In this document: positions 1-7,140 of the stretch, piece by piece
Position numbering within the stretch: the first letter of the stretch is position 1
Layout: each line of letters opens with the position of its first letter
From: Desulfobulbus sp.
GTDB taxonomy: Bacteria > Desulfobacterota > Desulfobulbia > Desulfobulbales > Desulfobulbaceae
Direction of reading: 5' to 3'
Assembly (NCBI GenBank): GCA_028684915.1
Contig: JAQUEZ010000262.1
Location: 1-8,251, forward strand
DNA: 8,251 bases
Notes under the pieces: generated by a model
What the model was told of the DNA's origin: nothing
Databases searched by the model: none
Seen by the model: only the letters and a program-made list of their open reading frames with translations
Made by a program: the position numbers and the translations under genes

Positions 1-61
1 TTTCCCATGGAGCCTGCAGTCTGAGCCCTAACGTTATGATATCTTTACTATTCATGGTTTC

Positions 62-121
62 CCTCGTCATTTGGTGTGGATTTGATCGTTTTATACATCA
101 AATCCACACCAAATGACGAGG
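62..121. repeat. Perfect 25-bp inverted repeat, 10-nt loop
   Basis: Positions 62-86 (beginning CCTCGTCATTTGG, ending GGATTTGAT) are the exact reverse complement of 97-121. The loop is 87-96 (CGTTTTATAC). Pairing stops at both edges: 61/122 and 87/96 do not pair. Neither side of the stem carries a T tract, so it does not look like an intrinsic terminator. The only possible starts of the nuclease ORF (GTG 76, TTG 82) lie in the left arm, and the right arm encodes residues 8-15 of that ORF. It could be a small palindromic insertion, a rearrangement scar or an assembly fold-back. No flanking target duplication is visible. Confidence 0.9.
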
Positions 122-564
122 AGCCCGCTAAACATGGTGAAGAGGAGCTGCGGGACTTCATCCTTGCCCACCTCAACACCCACTATGAAGGGCAAGCGAC
201 CGGTGAGACTTTCCGCAAGAAGGGCAAGACCGACATCCGTATTGAACAAGAAAACCGTGCCGCCTTCGTCGCCGAATGTAAGGTGTGGCGTGGTCCGAAG
301 GGGGTAACCGAGGCCGTTGGCCAACTCCTTGGCTATCTGACATGGCGAGACTGCAAAGCATCCTTGGTATTCTTCAACACTCAAAATGCCGGATTTAAGG
401 AAATCCAAGATAAGTTGCCGGAAGCCCTCAAGACCCATCCTCGATTTCATGGAGAACTTAAAGCCAACGAGCCGGGAGAGTGGAGGTTTCGTTTTATGAG
501 TGAAGGCGATGACAATCGTTACGTCATCCTCCATGTGTTTTTGTTCGATTTGTTTGTGAAGTGA
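76..564 (+). CDS. PD-(D/E)XK nuclease-domain protein, probably 5'-truncated
   Basis: This is a 162-residue ORF carrying a restriction-endonuclease-like fold. What is visible: a helix with acidic residues (GEEELRDF, about 21-28), YEGQATGETF at 37-46, then KTD with D53, the ECK motif at 67-69 (E67, K69), and Q83 in the next helix (QLLGYLTWRD). This D-X(13)-E-X-K spacing fits a PD-(D/E)XK active site. From memory, proteins with the YEG-ATGETF...GKTDI...AECK pattern are usually the C-terminal half of a longer protein. The upstream half is missing here: in-frame stops lie at 22-24 and 37-39, no in-frame ATG occurs before codon 141, and GTG 76 and TTG 82 lack a Shine-Dalgarno and sit inside the inverted repeat. 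The gene ends 14 bp before hsdR, so it may ride in the same transcript. The nuclease core looks intact. Whether it is translated is doubtful, and it may be a remnant. Confidence 0.6.
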   Translation: MDLIVLYIKSTPNDEEPAKHGEEELRDFILAHLNTHYEGQATGETFRKKGKTDIRIEQENRAAFVAECKVWRGPKGVTEAVGQLLGYLTWRDCKASLVFFNTQNAGFKEIQDKLPEALKTHPRFHGELKANEPGEWRFRFMSEGDDNRYVILHVFLFDLFVK

Positions 565-578
565 CCGAGGGCTGACGC

Positions 579-3500
579 ATGCAACTCTCTTACCTCGAAG
601 ATTTTGACTCCAAAATCCCAGCTATCCAGGTGTTGTGCGGACTCGGATGGCAGTATTTGGGCCGCGAGGAGGCGGTGAAGTACCGCGCCGGGCGTCTAGA
701 TCAGGTGGTGCTGACCGGGGTGCTGAGCCCTTGGCTCGCGGCCAACGCCCGCTTCGAGGTGAAGGGGCAGGAGCATCCGTTCTCAGAGGTGAACATTTAC
801 GAGGCGATCCGACGGCTGACCGATGAGCCCTTCGACGGACTGGTGCGTACCAACGAGAAAATTTACCACCTCCTCACCCTGGGCACCAGCTTGGATCAGA
901 CTGTGGAGAGCGACCGCAAAGGGCGCTCGCTCCACTACATCGACTGGAAAAACCGGCGCAACAACATTTTCCACGTATCGGACGAGTTCGTGGTGGAGCG
1001 CGCCAAATCCCACGACACGGCGCGGCCGGATCTGGTCCTTTTCGTTAACGGCATCCCTTTTGCGGTGATTGAGTGTAAGCGTCGCGACAAGGATAAGGAA
1101 GCGGGCGAGAAACAGATCGATATTGCGATTGAACAGATGCTCCGCAACCAGCGGCCCGAATATATCCCCATTCTCTTTCAATACGCCCAACTGCTGATTG
1201 GTACGAGTGTCAACGAAATCCGTTACGGTACGGTGGGCACGTCCAAAAAATTCTGGTCCGTGTGGGAGGAGGAGGGCGACGCCGAAATCATGAGTGCAGC
1301 AGTGCACCGCGCCGCCAACAAAGTTCCACCCTTCGAGGTGCGAAACAGACTATTTACCCCGCTGGCCGAAAAGGAGGCCGCCGCACTCGCCGACGCACGG
1401 CGCTACTTCGAGGAACTATGGACCGAAGGCGACCGACTGCCCACAAGCCAGGACCGAATACTGTGGGCGATGCTAAGGCCAGAGCGCCTGCTGGACCTTG
1501 CCTACGGTTATACTGTTTTCGATGCCGGGGTGCGCAAGGTTGCCCGCTACCAACAGTTCTTCGCCGTAAAGGAGACTGTCGAGCGAGTATCCTCCCTGCG
1601 CGAGGGCAGACGGCGGGGCGGGGTGATCTGGCACACGACGGGCAGCGGCAAGTCCCTGACGATGGTCATGCTGGCAAAGGCGCTTGCGCTCCACCCTGCC
1701 ATCCCGAACCCTCGCGTGATTATCGTCACCGACCGCATCGACCTCGACAACCAGATCTGGCGAACCTTCGATGCCTGTGGAAAGTCCGCCGAGAAGGCCA
1801 CGACGGGCGAGCACTTGGTGCGGCTCATCACCGAGGGAAGGGCCAGTGTAATAACCACGATAATCAATAAATTTCAGACAGTGCGCAGCAAGCATGGGGT
1901 GAAGGAAGAAAGCCCCAACATCTTCGTGCTTGTGGATGAGTCCCACCGATCCAATTACGGCACCATTGCGGCCCAAATGCGCCGCGTCTTCCCCAACGCC
2001 TGTTATCTTGGCTTCACGGGAACGCCACTTTTAAAAAAGGAGAAAGAGACCGCCGGGAAGTTTGGCGGCTTCATCCACTCCTACACCATGCGCGAAGCGG
2101 TGGCGGACAAGGCTGTCGTACCCCTCCTCTACGAAGGCCGTATGGCGCTCCTCGAACAGAACAGAGAGGCGATGCAGAAGTGGTTTGACCGGATCACGGA
2201 AAAGCTCTCCAAAGCGCAGAAGGCTGACCTCAAACGCAAGATGGCCGACATTGGCGCAGTTGAGAAAGCGGAACAACGAATTAAGATGATTGCCTTTGAT
2301 ATTTCCAGCCATTACGCGGATAACTTCAAGGGTACCGGATTCAAGGCGCAGCTCGCCGCCGACAGCCGTCACAGTGCGATCCTCTACCGTAAGTTCCTGA
2401 AAGAATTTGGTCAAATTGATGCCGAGGTGGTGATGAGCCAGCCTGACACTCGCAAGGGGCAGGATTCGGTAGATGATAATGACACTCCGGAAGTTGTCCA
2501 ATTCTGGAAGGAGATGATGGAACGTTTTGGATCGGAGGACCGCTATGTCAAGGAACTGCTCGCCTCCTTCGGGCGCGAGGACGGCGTTGAGATCCTAATC
2601 GTAGTCGATAAACTGCTCACCGGATTTGATGAGCCCCGCAACACCGTCCTCTATATCGATAAGGGTTTGAAAGAGCATAGCATCCTCCAGGCTATTGCCC
2701 GTGTAAACCGGCTCTATCTCGGCAAGGATTTTGGATACATCATCGACTACCGTGGCATTTTGGGGCAATTGAACGAGGCGATGAATACCTATGATGCCCT
2801 GGGTGGTTTTGATGCCGACGATGTGGACCTGACCGGAGCGGTGATCGACACTCGCGAGGAGGTGGCCAAACTCCCCCAGCGTCACTCTGACCTGTGGTCG
2901 GTGTTCAAGGAAGTGCCGAACAAAAAGGACGTAGAGGGATTTGAGGTGCATCTGGCCCCCGAGGATAGGCGCCAGGAGTTCTATGATGCGCTTAGCGAAT
3001 ATCAAAAGACGCTCACCGTGGCACTTGCCACCGAGCATTTCTACGACGAGACCTCGGAAGCCCAGATAAAGATTTACAAGACTGACTTGAAGTTCTTTCG
3101 TGGGTTGCGCGCTTCGGTACAGCAACGCTACGCCGAAGTGGTCGACTACAGCCATTATGAGAAGCAAATCCGTAAGGTAATGGACAGCCACATCCAGTCG
3201 CCCGATGTGGAGGTGGTGACCGGTATGGTCAACATCTTCGACGTAGATGCTTTTGACAAAGTAATTGAGGAAAAGGTAGGAACGGCGGCCAAGGCCGACA
3301 CCATTGCCAGCCGGACAATTAAGACTATCCGGGAGAAGATGGACGAAGACCCGGTCTTCTTCAAGAAGTTTGCCGATCTGGTACAACGAGCTATTGATGA
3401 CTACCGATCAAAACGGATCAGCGACGCCGAGTATCTGTGCAAGGTAGCGGAATATATGGCTACCGTGCGGCGCGGTCACGACACCGATCTCCCCAAGGAA

Positions 3501-3815
3501 CTGACCAAGCACAAGGAAGCGCCTGCTTTCTATGGTGTGGTGGGCGAAATTCTGAAAGCAAATAAAGATCTCCCCGACGAGGTCAGGATTCTCGCCACCG
3601 AGATGGCTCTTGAAATCCAGAAGATGGTTGATGAGCGAAAGAAGCGCGATTGGCCGACCATGGAGGATGTTATCAAGGCTATGCAAAACGATTTGGACGA
3701 CTACCTCTTCGACTTGGAAGAGAGCCACGGCCTCAAGCTGTCCACCGAGGAGATGGATGCTATTATCGAGCGATGTATTGCGGTTGCGAAGAAATTAGCA
3801 GGTTATGATGCATGA
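579..3815 (+). CDS. hsdR: Type I restriction enzyme, R (motor/endonuclease) subunit HsdR
   Basis: This is the 1078-residue restriction subunit of a type I restriction-modification complex. In this family HsdR binds the HsdM2-HsdS methylase core, translocates DNA using ATP and cleaves unmethylated DNA in the cytoplasm. The N-terminal nuclease domain shows PD at 150-151 and ECK at 165-167. The SF2 helicase motor follows: Walker A TTGSGKS 353-359, motif II DESH 453-456, motif III TGTP 480-483, motif V region VVDKLLTGFDEP 675-686, and motif VI ARVNR 707-711. The remaining ~350 residues form the helical C-terminal region typical of HsdR. The length is normal and the frame is unbroken, so the subunit looks intact. 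The ATG is supported by GAGG at 567-570, 8 nt upstream. hsdM and hsdS are absent from the window and should lie upstream if the system is complete. The gene overlaps the next one by 11 bp, indicating translational coupling. Confidence 0.97.
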   Translation: MQLSYLEDFDSKIPAIQVLCGLGWQYLGREEAVKYRAGRLDQVVLTGVLSPWLAANARFEVKGQEHPFSEVNIYEAIRRLTDEPFDGLVRTNEKIYHLLTLGTSLDQTVESDRKGRSLHYIDWKNRRNNIFHVSDEFVVERAKSHDTARPDLVLFVNGIPFAVIECKRRDKDKEAGEKQIDIAIEQMLRNQRPEYIPILFQYAQLLIGTSVNEIRYGTVGTSKKFWSVWEEEGDAEIMSAAVHRAANKVPPFEVRNRLFTPLAEKEAAALADARRYFEELWTEGDRLPTSQDRILWAMLRPERLLDLAYGYTVFDAGVRKVARYQQFFAVKETVERVSSLREGRRRGGVIWHTTGSGKSLTMVMLAKALALHPAIPNPRVIIVTDRIDLDNQIWRTFDACGKSAEKATTGEHLVRLITEGRASVITTIINKFQTVRSKHGVKEESPNIFVLVDESHRSNYGTIAAQMRRVFPNACYLGFTGTPLLKKEKETAGKFGGFIHSYTMREAVADKAVVPLLYEGRMALLEQNREAMQKWFDRITEKLSKAQKADLKRKMADIGAVEKAEQRIKMIAFDISSHYADNFKGTGFKAQLAADSRHSAILYRKFLKEFGQIDAEVVMSQPDTRKGQDSVDDNDTPEVVQFWKEMMERFGSEDRYVKELLASFGREDGVEILIVVDKLLTGFDEPRNTVLYIDKGLKEHSILQAIARVNRLYLGKDFGYIIDYRGILGQLNEAMNTYDALGGFDADDVDLTGAVIDTREEVAKLPQRHSDLWSVFKEVPNKKDVEGFEVHLAPEDRRQEFYDALSEYQKTLTVALATEHFYDETSEAQIKIYKTDLKFFRGLRASVQQRYAEVVDYSHYEKQIRKVMDSHIQSPDVEVVTGMVNIFDVDAFDKVIEEKVGTAAKADTIASRTIKTIREKMDEDPVFFKKFADLVQRAIDDYRSKRISDAEYLCKVAEYMATVRRGHDTDLPKELTKHKEAPAFYGVVGEILKANKDLPDEVRILATEMALEIQKMVDERKKRDWPTMEDVIKAMQNDLDDYLFDLEESHGLKLSTEEMDAIIERCIAVAKKLAGYDA

Positions 3816-4515
3816 TTTGGTCCGGTGGGGACGAGTAGAGATTCCTTACACCTATCAGCTATCAAGGCGGAAGACTCTGGCAATCAACGTCCACCCAAAC
3901 CTAGCCGTGGAGGTTCTTGCGCCATTGGAAACCCCGGTGGAAGTGATCCGCACACGTGTTGCCAAACGCGGGGCGTGGATACAGAAGGCATGGCGTGAGT
4001 TTGAACTTTACCTCCCCAAGCAACCGCCCCGCCGTTATATCAACGGGGAAAGTCACCGATATTTGGGGCGGCAATATCGTTTACACGCTGAACAGGGGGA
4101 AGAATATTCTGTCAAATGTCTGCGCGGCTACCTCCGTGTGACCAGCCGTAACGAACCAACTCCCGAGTCGATCAAATCACAATTGACAGGCTGGTATCGT
4201 GAACACGCACATAGGGTTTTTCGAGAACGACTGACCGATTGTTGCAAAATCGCATCTCTTGAGGGGATCCAGCAACCACCTCTCACTATCAGAACGATGG
4301 TGTCGCGTTGGGGCAGTTGCTCCAATCAAGGAAGGATTAATCTGAATCTGATTCTCATCAAGGCGACAAAGGAGTGCATCGACTACGTCATTATGCACGA
4401 GCTCTGCCATCTAAAGGAACAGCACCACGGGCCGCGTTTTTGGCATTTGCTGGAGAAATTGATGCCGGATTATCGAGAACGGCGGAAACGGTTGAATTTG
4501 TATGCAGATCTTTAA
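3805..4515 (+). CDS. YgjP-like (DUF45/SprT-type) zinc metallopeptidase
   Basis: This is a 236-residue predicted cytosolic zinc metallopeptidase with no signal peptide or membrane segment visible. The catalytic HExxH is HELCH at 198-202 (ligands H198 and H202, base E199). H208 in HHGPRFW is the likely third ligand, matching the HELxH...H...FW pattern of the YgjP/DUF45 family. The upstream RWGSCSNQGRINLN segment (168-181) is another hallmark. The start overlaps the end of hsdR by 11 bp in another frame. Tandem ATGs occur at 3805 and 3808, and AGCAGG just upstream sits better for the second. Genes of this family are, to my knowledge, often found next to type I restriction genes, and the overlap implies co-expression. 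The substrate is unknown. Proteolytic control or maturation of HsdR or another complex subunit is inference only. Confidence 0.92.
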   Translation: MMHDLVRWGRVEIPYTYQLSRRKTLAINVHPNLAVEVLAPLETPVEVIRTRVAKRGAWIQKAWREFELYLPKQPPRRYINGESHRYLGRQYRLHAEQGEEYSVKCLRGYLRVTSRNEPTPESIKSQLTGWYREHAHRVFRERLTDCCKIASLEGIQQPPLTIRTMVSRWGSCSNQGRINLNLILIKATKECIDYVIMHELCHLKEQHHGPRFWHLLEKLMPDYRERRKRLNLYADL

Positions 4516-4523
4516 AGAGTCAA

Positions 4524-4548
4524 GTCGCTTTGTCAACTGTTAAGCGAC
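4524..4548. other. Weak hairpin in the gap before the ATPase gene
   Basis: GTCGCTT (4524-4530) pairs with AAGCGAC (4542-4548) across an 11-nt loop, 8 bp after the metallopeptidase stop. No T tract follows, so it is at best a weak attenuator or RNA-processing structure. The rest of the 105-bp gap shows AGAGG at 4611-4615, 5 nt before the ATPase ATG, and no convincing promoter. Confidence 0.3.
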
Positions 4549-4620
4549 GGGAACCCGAGAATATAGAAGCCTCCTGGCAAAAGAAACGATAGCCGTTTAA
4601 CAGCAACGAAAGAGGAAAAT

Positions 4621-6579
4621 ATGCTCACCCTAATCAACGCACAAGTTTGGAAATACAAATCTATCGAGGACTCATCGCCCGTGGATCTCTCCAGCGATGT
4701 GACGGTGCTCGTCGGCAAAAATGAATCGGGCAAGACAGCGTTCCTCGAAGCCCTGCACAAAGCGATGCCGTTGAGCAAGGCAAAATACGACTACGTTGCC
4801 GACTATCCGCGTAAAGACCTAGTCCGTTATCGCCCTCAGCATGAGACGAAGAATTACCAGAGAGTTGTCGAGCTGACATTTCGGATCGAGAAGACCCTCG
4901 CCGACAAGATCAATAAGGAAGTGTTTGGGGGCTCTGAGATCGTTGTCGCGGGGACGACCTTCACGCGCGACACGACTATCGCCAACACGAGCTCCATAGG
5001 TTTTCATATAGACCAGAAGGCGGCTCTCGCCGCATTGAAGAAGCCTCTCGCCGATTTGGAGCACGCAAAAAAAGTGTTTAACGATGTGGCGGAATTGGAG
5101 GACGCCCTGTTGAAGATCGAGGCACTTGGGTTACCGACTGACAGCAAGCTCGCTACATTTGCGGCGGAATGGAGGGGGCGCACAATCGAGTCCAAGGGAT
5201 GGGACTTGGTGAATGGCCACATTTGGCACGTCTATCTTTCACCGGCGTTACCGAAGTTTTTGTATTTTGACGACTACAAGCTGCTTGAAGGCAAGATAAA
5301 TTTACCCACATTGCAAGCCCGCGAAACGACGCAGCAGCTGACGGATGCCGATGAAACGGCAAAAGGGCTGCTTGAACTGGCTGGCACTACGGTGCAGGAG
5401 CTGATGAGCGATGAAGGCTATGAATCCGCCAAGGCCAAACTGGAAGCGATTGGCTTGGACATCACTCAAAAAGTCTTTGAGTTCTGGAAGCAGAACGAAG
5501 ACCTTGACGTGGAGTTCGATCTAAAGACTGATGCCAAAGACATCGCTCCTTACAACAACGGGATCAATCTCTACATTCGCATTAAGAATCGACGGCACGG
5601 CGTTACAGTGCCGTTCGATCAGCGTAGTAAAGGCTTTATCTGGTTTTTTAGCTTTCTGGTTTGGTTTGATGCAGTGCAGTCGCGAGTAGATACGAATAAC
5701 GACCTTATTCTACTGCTCGACGAGCCTGGGCTGAACCTGCACGCGCTGGCTCAAGCCGACTTTCTGAGCTACATCCGTGAGTTGTCCAAGCAGCACCAGA
5801 TCATCTACACGACGCACTCTCCGTTTATGGTGGACAGCGCCCGCCTTGAGGATGTGCGCGTCGTCGAGGATCGCATCAAGGAAGGCACCAAAATCACCGA
5901 AGAACTAGCCGGGTCGTCGGATGAAAGCTTGTTTCCGTTGCAGGCCGCGCTCGGTTACTCTATCGCGCAGAACCTTTTCATCGCCAAGAAAAACATCCTG
6001 ATCGAAGGCCCGGCAGACTTGATCCTGCTGCAGCACATCGCGGCATTGCTGGAGGCCGACGGCAAGAAAGGGCTAGGCGATGCCATCCTCGTGCCAGTGG
6101 GCGGACTCGACAAGCTTACAACATTCGTGGCCCTACTCGGCTCCAACAAACTGAAGATCGTGGTATTACATGACCGTGCTGCCCTACCGCACCAGAAGCT
6201 GGAAGACCTGATCCGGCAGAAGCTGATCGAACGAAAGAGAGTGCTCGATTTCTCGATGTTCCTCGATGTGCCCGCGAACGAAGCGGATATCGAGGATTTG
6301 CTGCCCGCCGACACTTACATAGCAGCCTTCAACGCTGCTTATGCCAGGGAGCTAGGAAGTGTGATTTTGACGGCAGATAAACTCGGTGCGCATCCACGCA
6401 TGGTCGAGCGCATCAATCAATGGTTAAAAGAGAAAGGGATCAAACTGCTGAAGGACGGCGGCTTCAATCACTACCGCGTTGCTCAAGCAGTTCTGCCGAA
6501 GCTTACGGCCGCTACATTGAGAGCGGAGGATCTTGCGCGATTTGAACGGCTCATTGATCGCGTCATCGGAGCACTCTGA
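4621..6579 (+). CDS. OLD-family AAA ATPase with C-terminal TOPRIM-like domain
   Basis: This 652-residue protein has the architecture of a class 1 (stand-alone) OLD-family ATP-dependent nuclease. The N-terminal ABC/SMC-like ATPase shows Walker A GKNESGKT at 32-39, a long helical insert (about 130-290), a signature-like RSKG at 335-338, Walker B LILLLDEP at 362-369 (D367, E368), and the switch histidine H399 in TTHSPFMVD. The C-terminal TOPRIM-like part has the glutamate in LIEGPAD (E462), a strand ending VVLHD (D518), and an acidic segment EADIEDLL (554-561). The usual second acid of DxD is not seen: the motif reads D518-R-A. OLD proteins are known in phage exclusion and as the GajA partner of Gabija. 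Here no UvrD-like gajB follows, so a Gabija call is not supported. AGAGG 5 nt upstream supports the ATG. The gene is co-oriented with the restriction genes but separated by 105 bp, so it may be a separate unit in the same island. Antiviral function is inference. Confidence 0.88.
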   Translation: MLTLINAQVWKYKSIEDSSPVDLSSDVTVLVGKNESGKTAFLEALHKAMPLSKAKYDYVADYPRKDLVRYRPQHETKNYQRVVELTFRIEKTLADKINKEVFGGSEIVVAGTTFTRDTTIANTSSIGFHIDQKAALAALKKPLADLEHAKKVFNDVAELEDALLKIEALGLPTDSKLATFAAEWRGRTIESKGWDLVNGHIWHVYLSPALPKFLYFDDYKLLEGKINLPTLQARETTQQLTDADETAKGLLELAGTTVQELMSDEGYESAKAKLEAIGLDITQKVFEFWKQNEDLDVEFDLKTDAKDIAPYNNGINLYIRIKNRRHGVTVPFDQRSKGFIWFFSFLVWFDAVQSRVDTNNDLILLLDEPGLNLHALAQADFLSYIRELSKQHQIIYTTHSPFMVDSARLEDVRVVEDRIKEGTKITEELAGSSDESLFPLQAALGYSIAQNLFIAKKNILIEGPADLILLQHIAALLEADGKKGLGDAILVPVGGLDKLTTFVALLGSNKLKIVVLHDRAALPHQKLEDLIRQKLIERKRVLDFSMFLDVPANEADIEDLLPADTYIAAFNAAYARELGSVILTADKLGAHPRMVERINQWLKEKGIKLLKDGGFNHYRVAQAVLPKLTAATLRAEDLARFERLIDRVIGAL

Positions 6580-6680
6580 CTTCGCAATGGAACCTCTGCC
6601 ATGCCAACCGCAATTCATTCAACCTAAGCTGAATCATCAGCCCTATAGCGGGATTAATTCTTTTAAAGGAGATTGATACT

Positions 6681-6749
6681 ATGTCGCCACCAAGGCTTAA
6701 AGCGCGAAAGCGGATCAGCGCTGTGACACAAAAAGATAAAGGGAAGTGA
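6681..6749 (+). CDS. Possible 22-aa basic peptide
   Basis: The ORF starts ATG at 6681, preceded by AAAGGAGA (6665-6672) with 8 nt between, one of the better Shine-Dalgarno sites in the window. The peptide begins MSPPRLKARKRIS and ends KDKGK. It is strongly basic with no hydrophobic segment. The stop codon lies in the 5' arm of the hairpin at 6736-6779. I recognise no family. It may be a leader peptide, a small nucleic-acid-binding peptide, a decayed gene start, or chance. The main support is the ribosome binding site. Confidence 0.3.
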   Translation: MSPPRLKARKRISAVTQKDKGK

Positions 6750-6779
6750 AAGCCGGCAAGCAATCGCACTTCCCTTTAT
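6736..6779 (-). terminator. Hairpin with minus-strand T tract, probable intrinsic terminator
   Basis: ATAAAGGGAAGTG (6736-6748) pairs perfectly with CACTTCCCTTTAT (6767-6779), a 13-bp stem around an 18-nt loop. Read on the minus strand, the 3' arm is followed by CTTTTTGTG, the T tract of an intrinsic terminator. On the plus strand no T tract follows. It could stop read-through from the integrase side into the antisense of the ATPase gene. The large loop lowers confidence. Confidence 0.55.
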
Positions 6780-6891
6780 GAGTCCGCACCAAGAAAGTGG
6801 GGATATTGTATTTACTCGCTTTTTTATACAGCATCCTCATCATTACAGTCAAACCTATTCGGGGCTACCCCTTATATTGCGGAGATCAATT

Positions 6892-7074
6892 ATGACTACA
6901 AAAAAACCTGGTGAAAACACTGGAAATGGTGGTGGAATATATCAAGAAGTTGGCCCACGCGGAGGAGCAAAAAATAATTTCTCCACCGTCCCAGACAACA
7001 AACCTTTGCCGCCGACCTCGAAGCCAGGGCATGAATGGCAAAGAATAAAAAGAACACCTGATAGTAAACGGTAA
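6892..7074 (+). CDS. YjzC-like small protein of unknown function
   Basis: This is a 60-residue protein starting MTTKKPGENTGNGGGIYQEV and containing VGPRGG (20-25), PDNKPLPPTSKPGHEW (34-49) and a basic end (KRTPDSKR). The KPGE-N-G-G-Y-E-G-x-GG and P-T-x-K-PG-x-W pattern resembles the widespread small YjzC-like family, whose function is not established. No signal peptide or membrane segment is visible. The start is chosen at 6892 because GGAG (6881-6884) sits 7 nt upstream and the conserved-looking part begins right after it. An in-frame extension to 6778 lacks a ribosome site. The gene converges on the integrase, with a hairpin between them. Confidence 0.8.
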   Translation: MTTKKPGENTGNGGGIYQEVGPRGGAKNNFSTVPDNKPLPPTSKPGHEWQRIKRTPDSKR

Positions 7075-7079
7075 TCTCA

Positions 7080-7110
7080 AGCAAGGGCGGCAGACAACGC
7101 CGCCCTTGCT
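7080..7110. terminator. GC-rich hairpin between convergent genes
   Basis: AGCAAGGGCGGC (7080-7091) pairs perfectly with GCCGCCCTTGCT (7099-7110) across a 7-nt loop, 6 bp after the YjzC-like stop and 31 bp from the integrase stop. Stem strength and position fit a terminator shared by the two convergent genes. Neither strand has a strong T tract, so it may act weakly or as an RNA 3'-end stabiliser. Confidence 0.65.
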
Positions 7111-7140
7111 AAGACCATCTTACTCTAAATGAGCCCACCT

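Larger units (their letters stand above)
6580..6891. other. AT-richer spacer between ATPase and YjzC-like gene
   Basis: This roughly 310-bp stretch has no long gene. It contains a possible 22-codon ORF (6681-6749) and a hairpin (6736-6779), listed separately. The part from 6800 to 6880 is AT-rich and includes a run of six T followed by ATACAG (6818-6829), presumably the promoter side of the 60-aa gene, but I could not place a -35/-10 pair with normal spacing. A longer reading frame from an ATG at 6778 runs into the 60-aa gene. That ATG has no Shine-Dalgarno, and the extension does not look like the conserved protein. Confidence 0.5.

Noticed and set aside
1..31. Possible C-terminal end of an upstream gene (frames stop at 22-24 and 29-31), for example hsdS.
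   Set aside because: Only 7-9 codons are visible and none is recognisable, so no gene can be assigned.
36..116. A 26-codon ORF with a hydrophobic first half (MISLLFMVSLVIW) resembling a small membrane toxin.
   Set aside because: It has no Shine-Dalgarno, lies largely in the inverted repeat and ends in the right arm. It is most likely chance.
62..121. Intrinsic terminator at the perfect inverted repeat.
   Set aside because: No T tract follows the stem on either strand.
4621..6579. Gabija system (GajA).
   Set aside because: No UvrD-like GajB gene follows. The next genes are a tiny ORF, a YjzC-like protein and an integrase.
6813..6830. LexA/SOS-box-like string with CTC...ATACAG before the YjzC-like gene.
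   Set aside because: The left half is CTC rather than CTG and the spacer is 11 rather than 10, so it does not fit the box.
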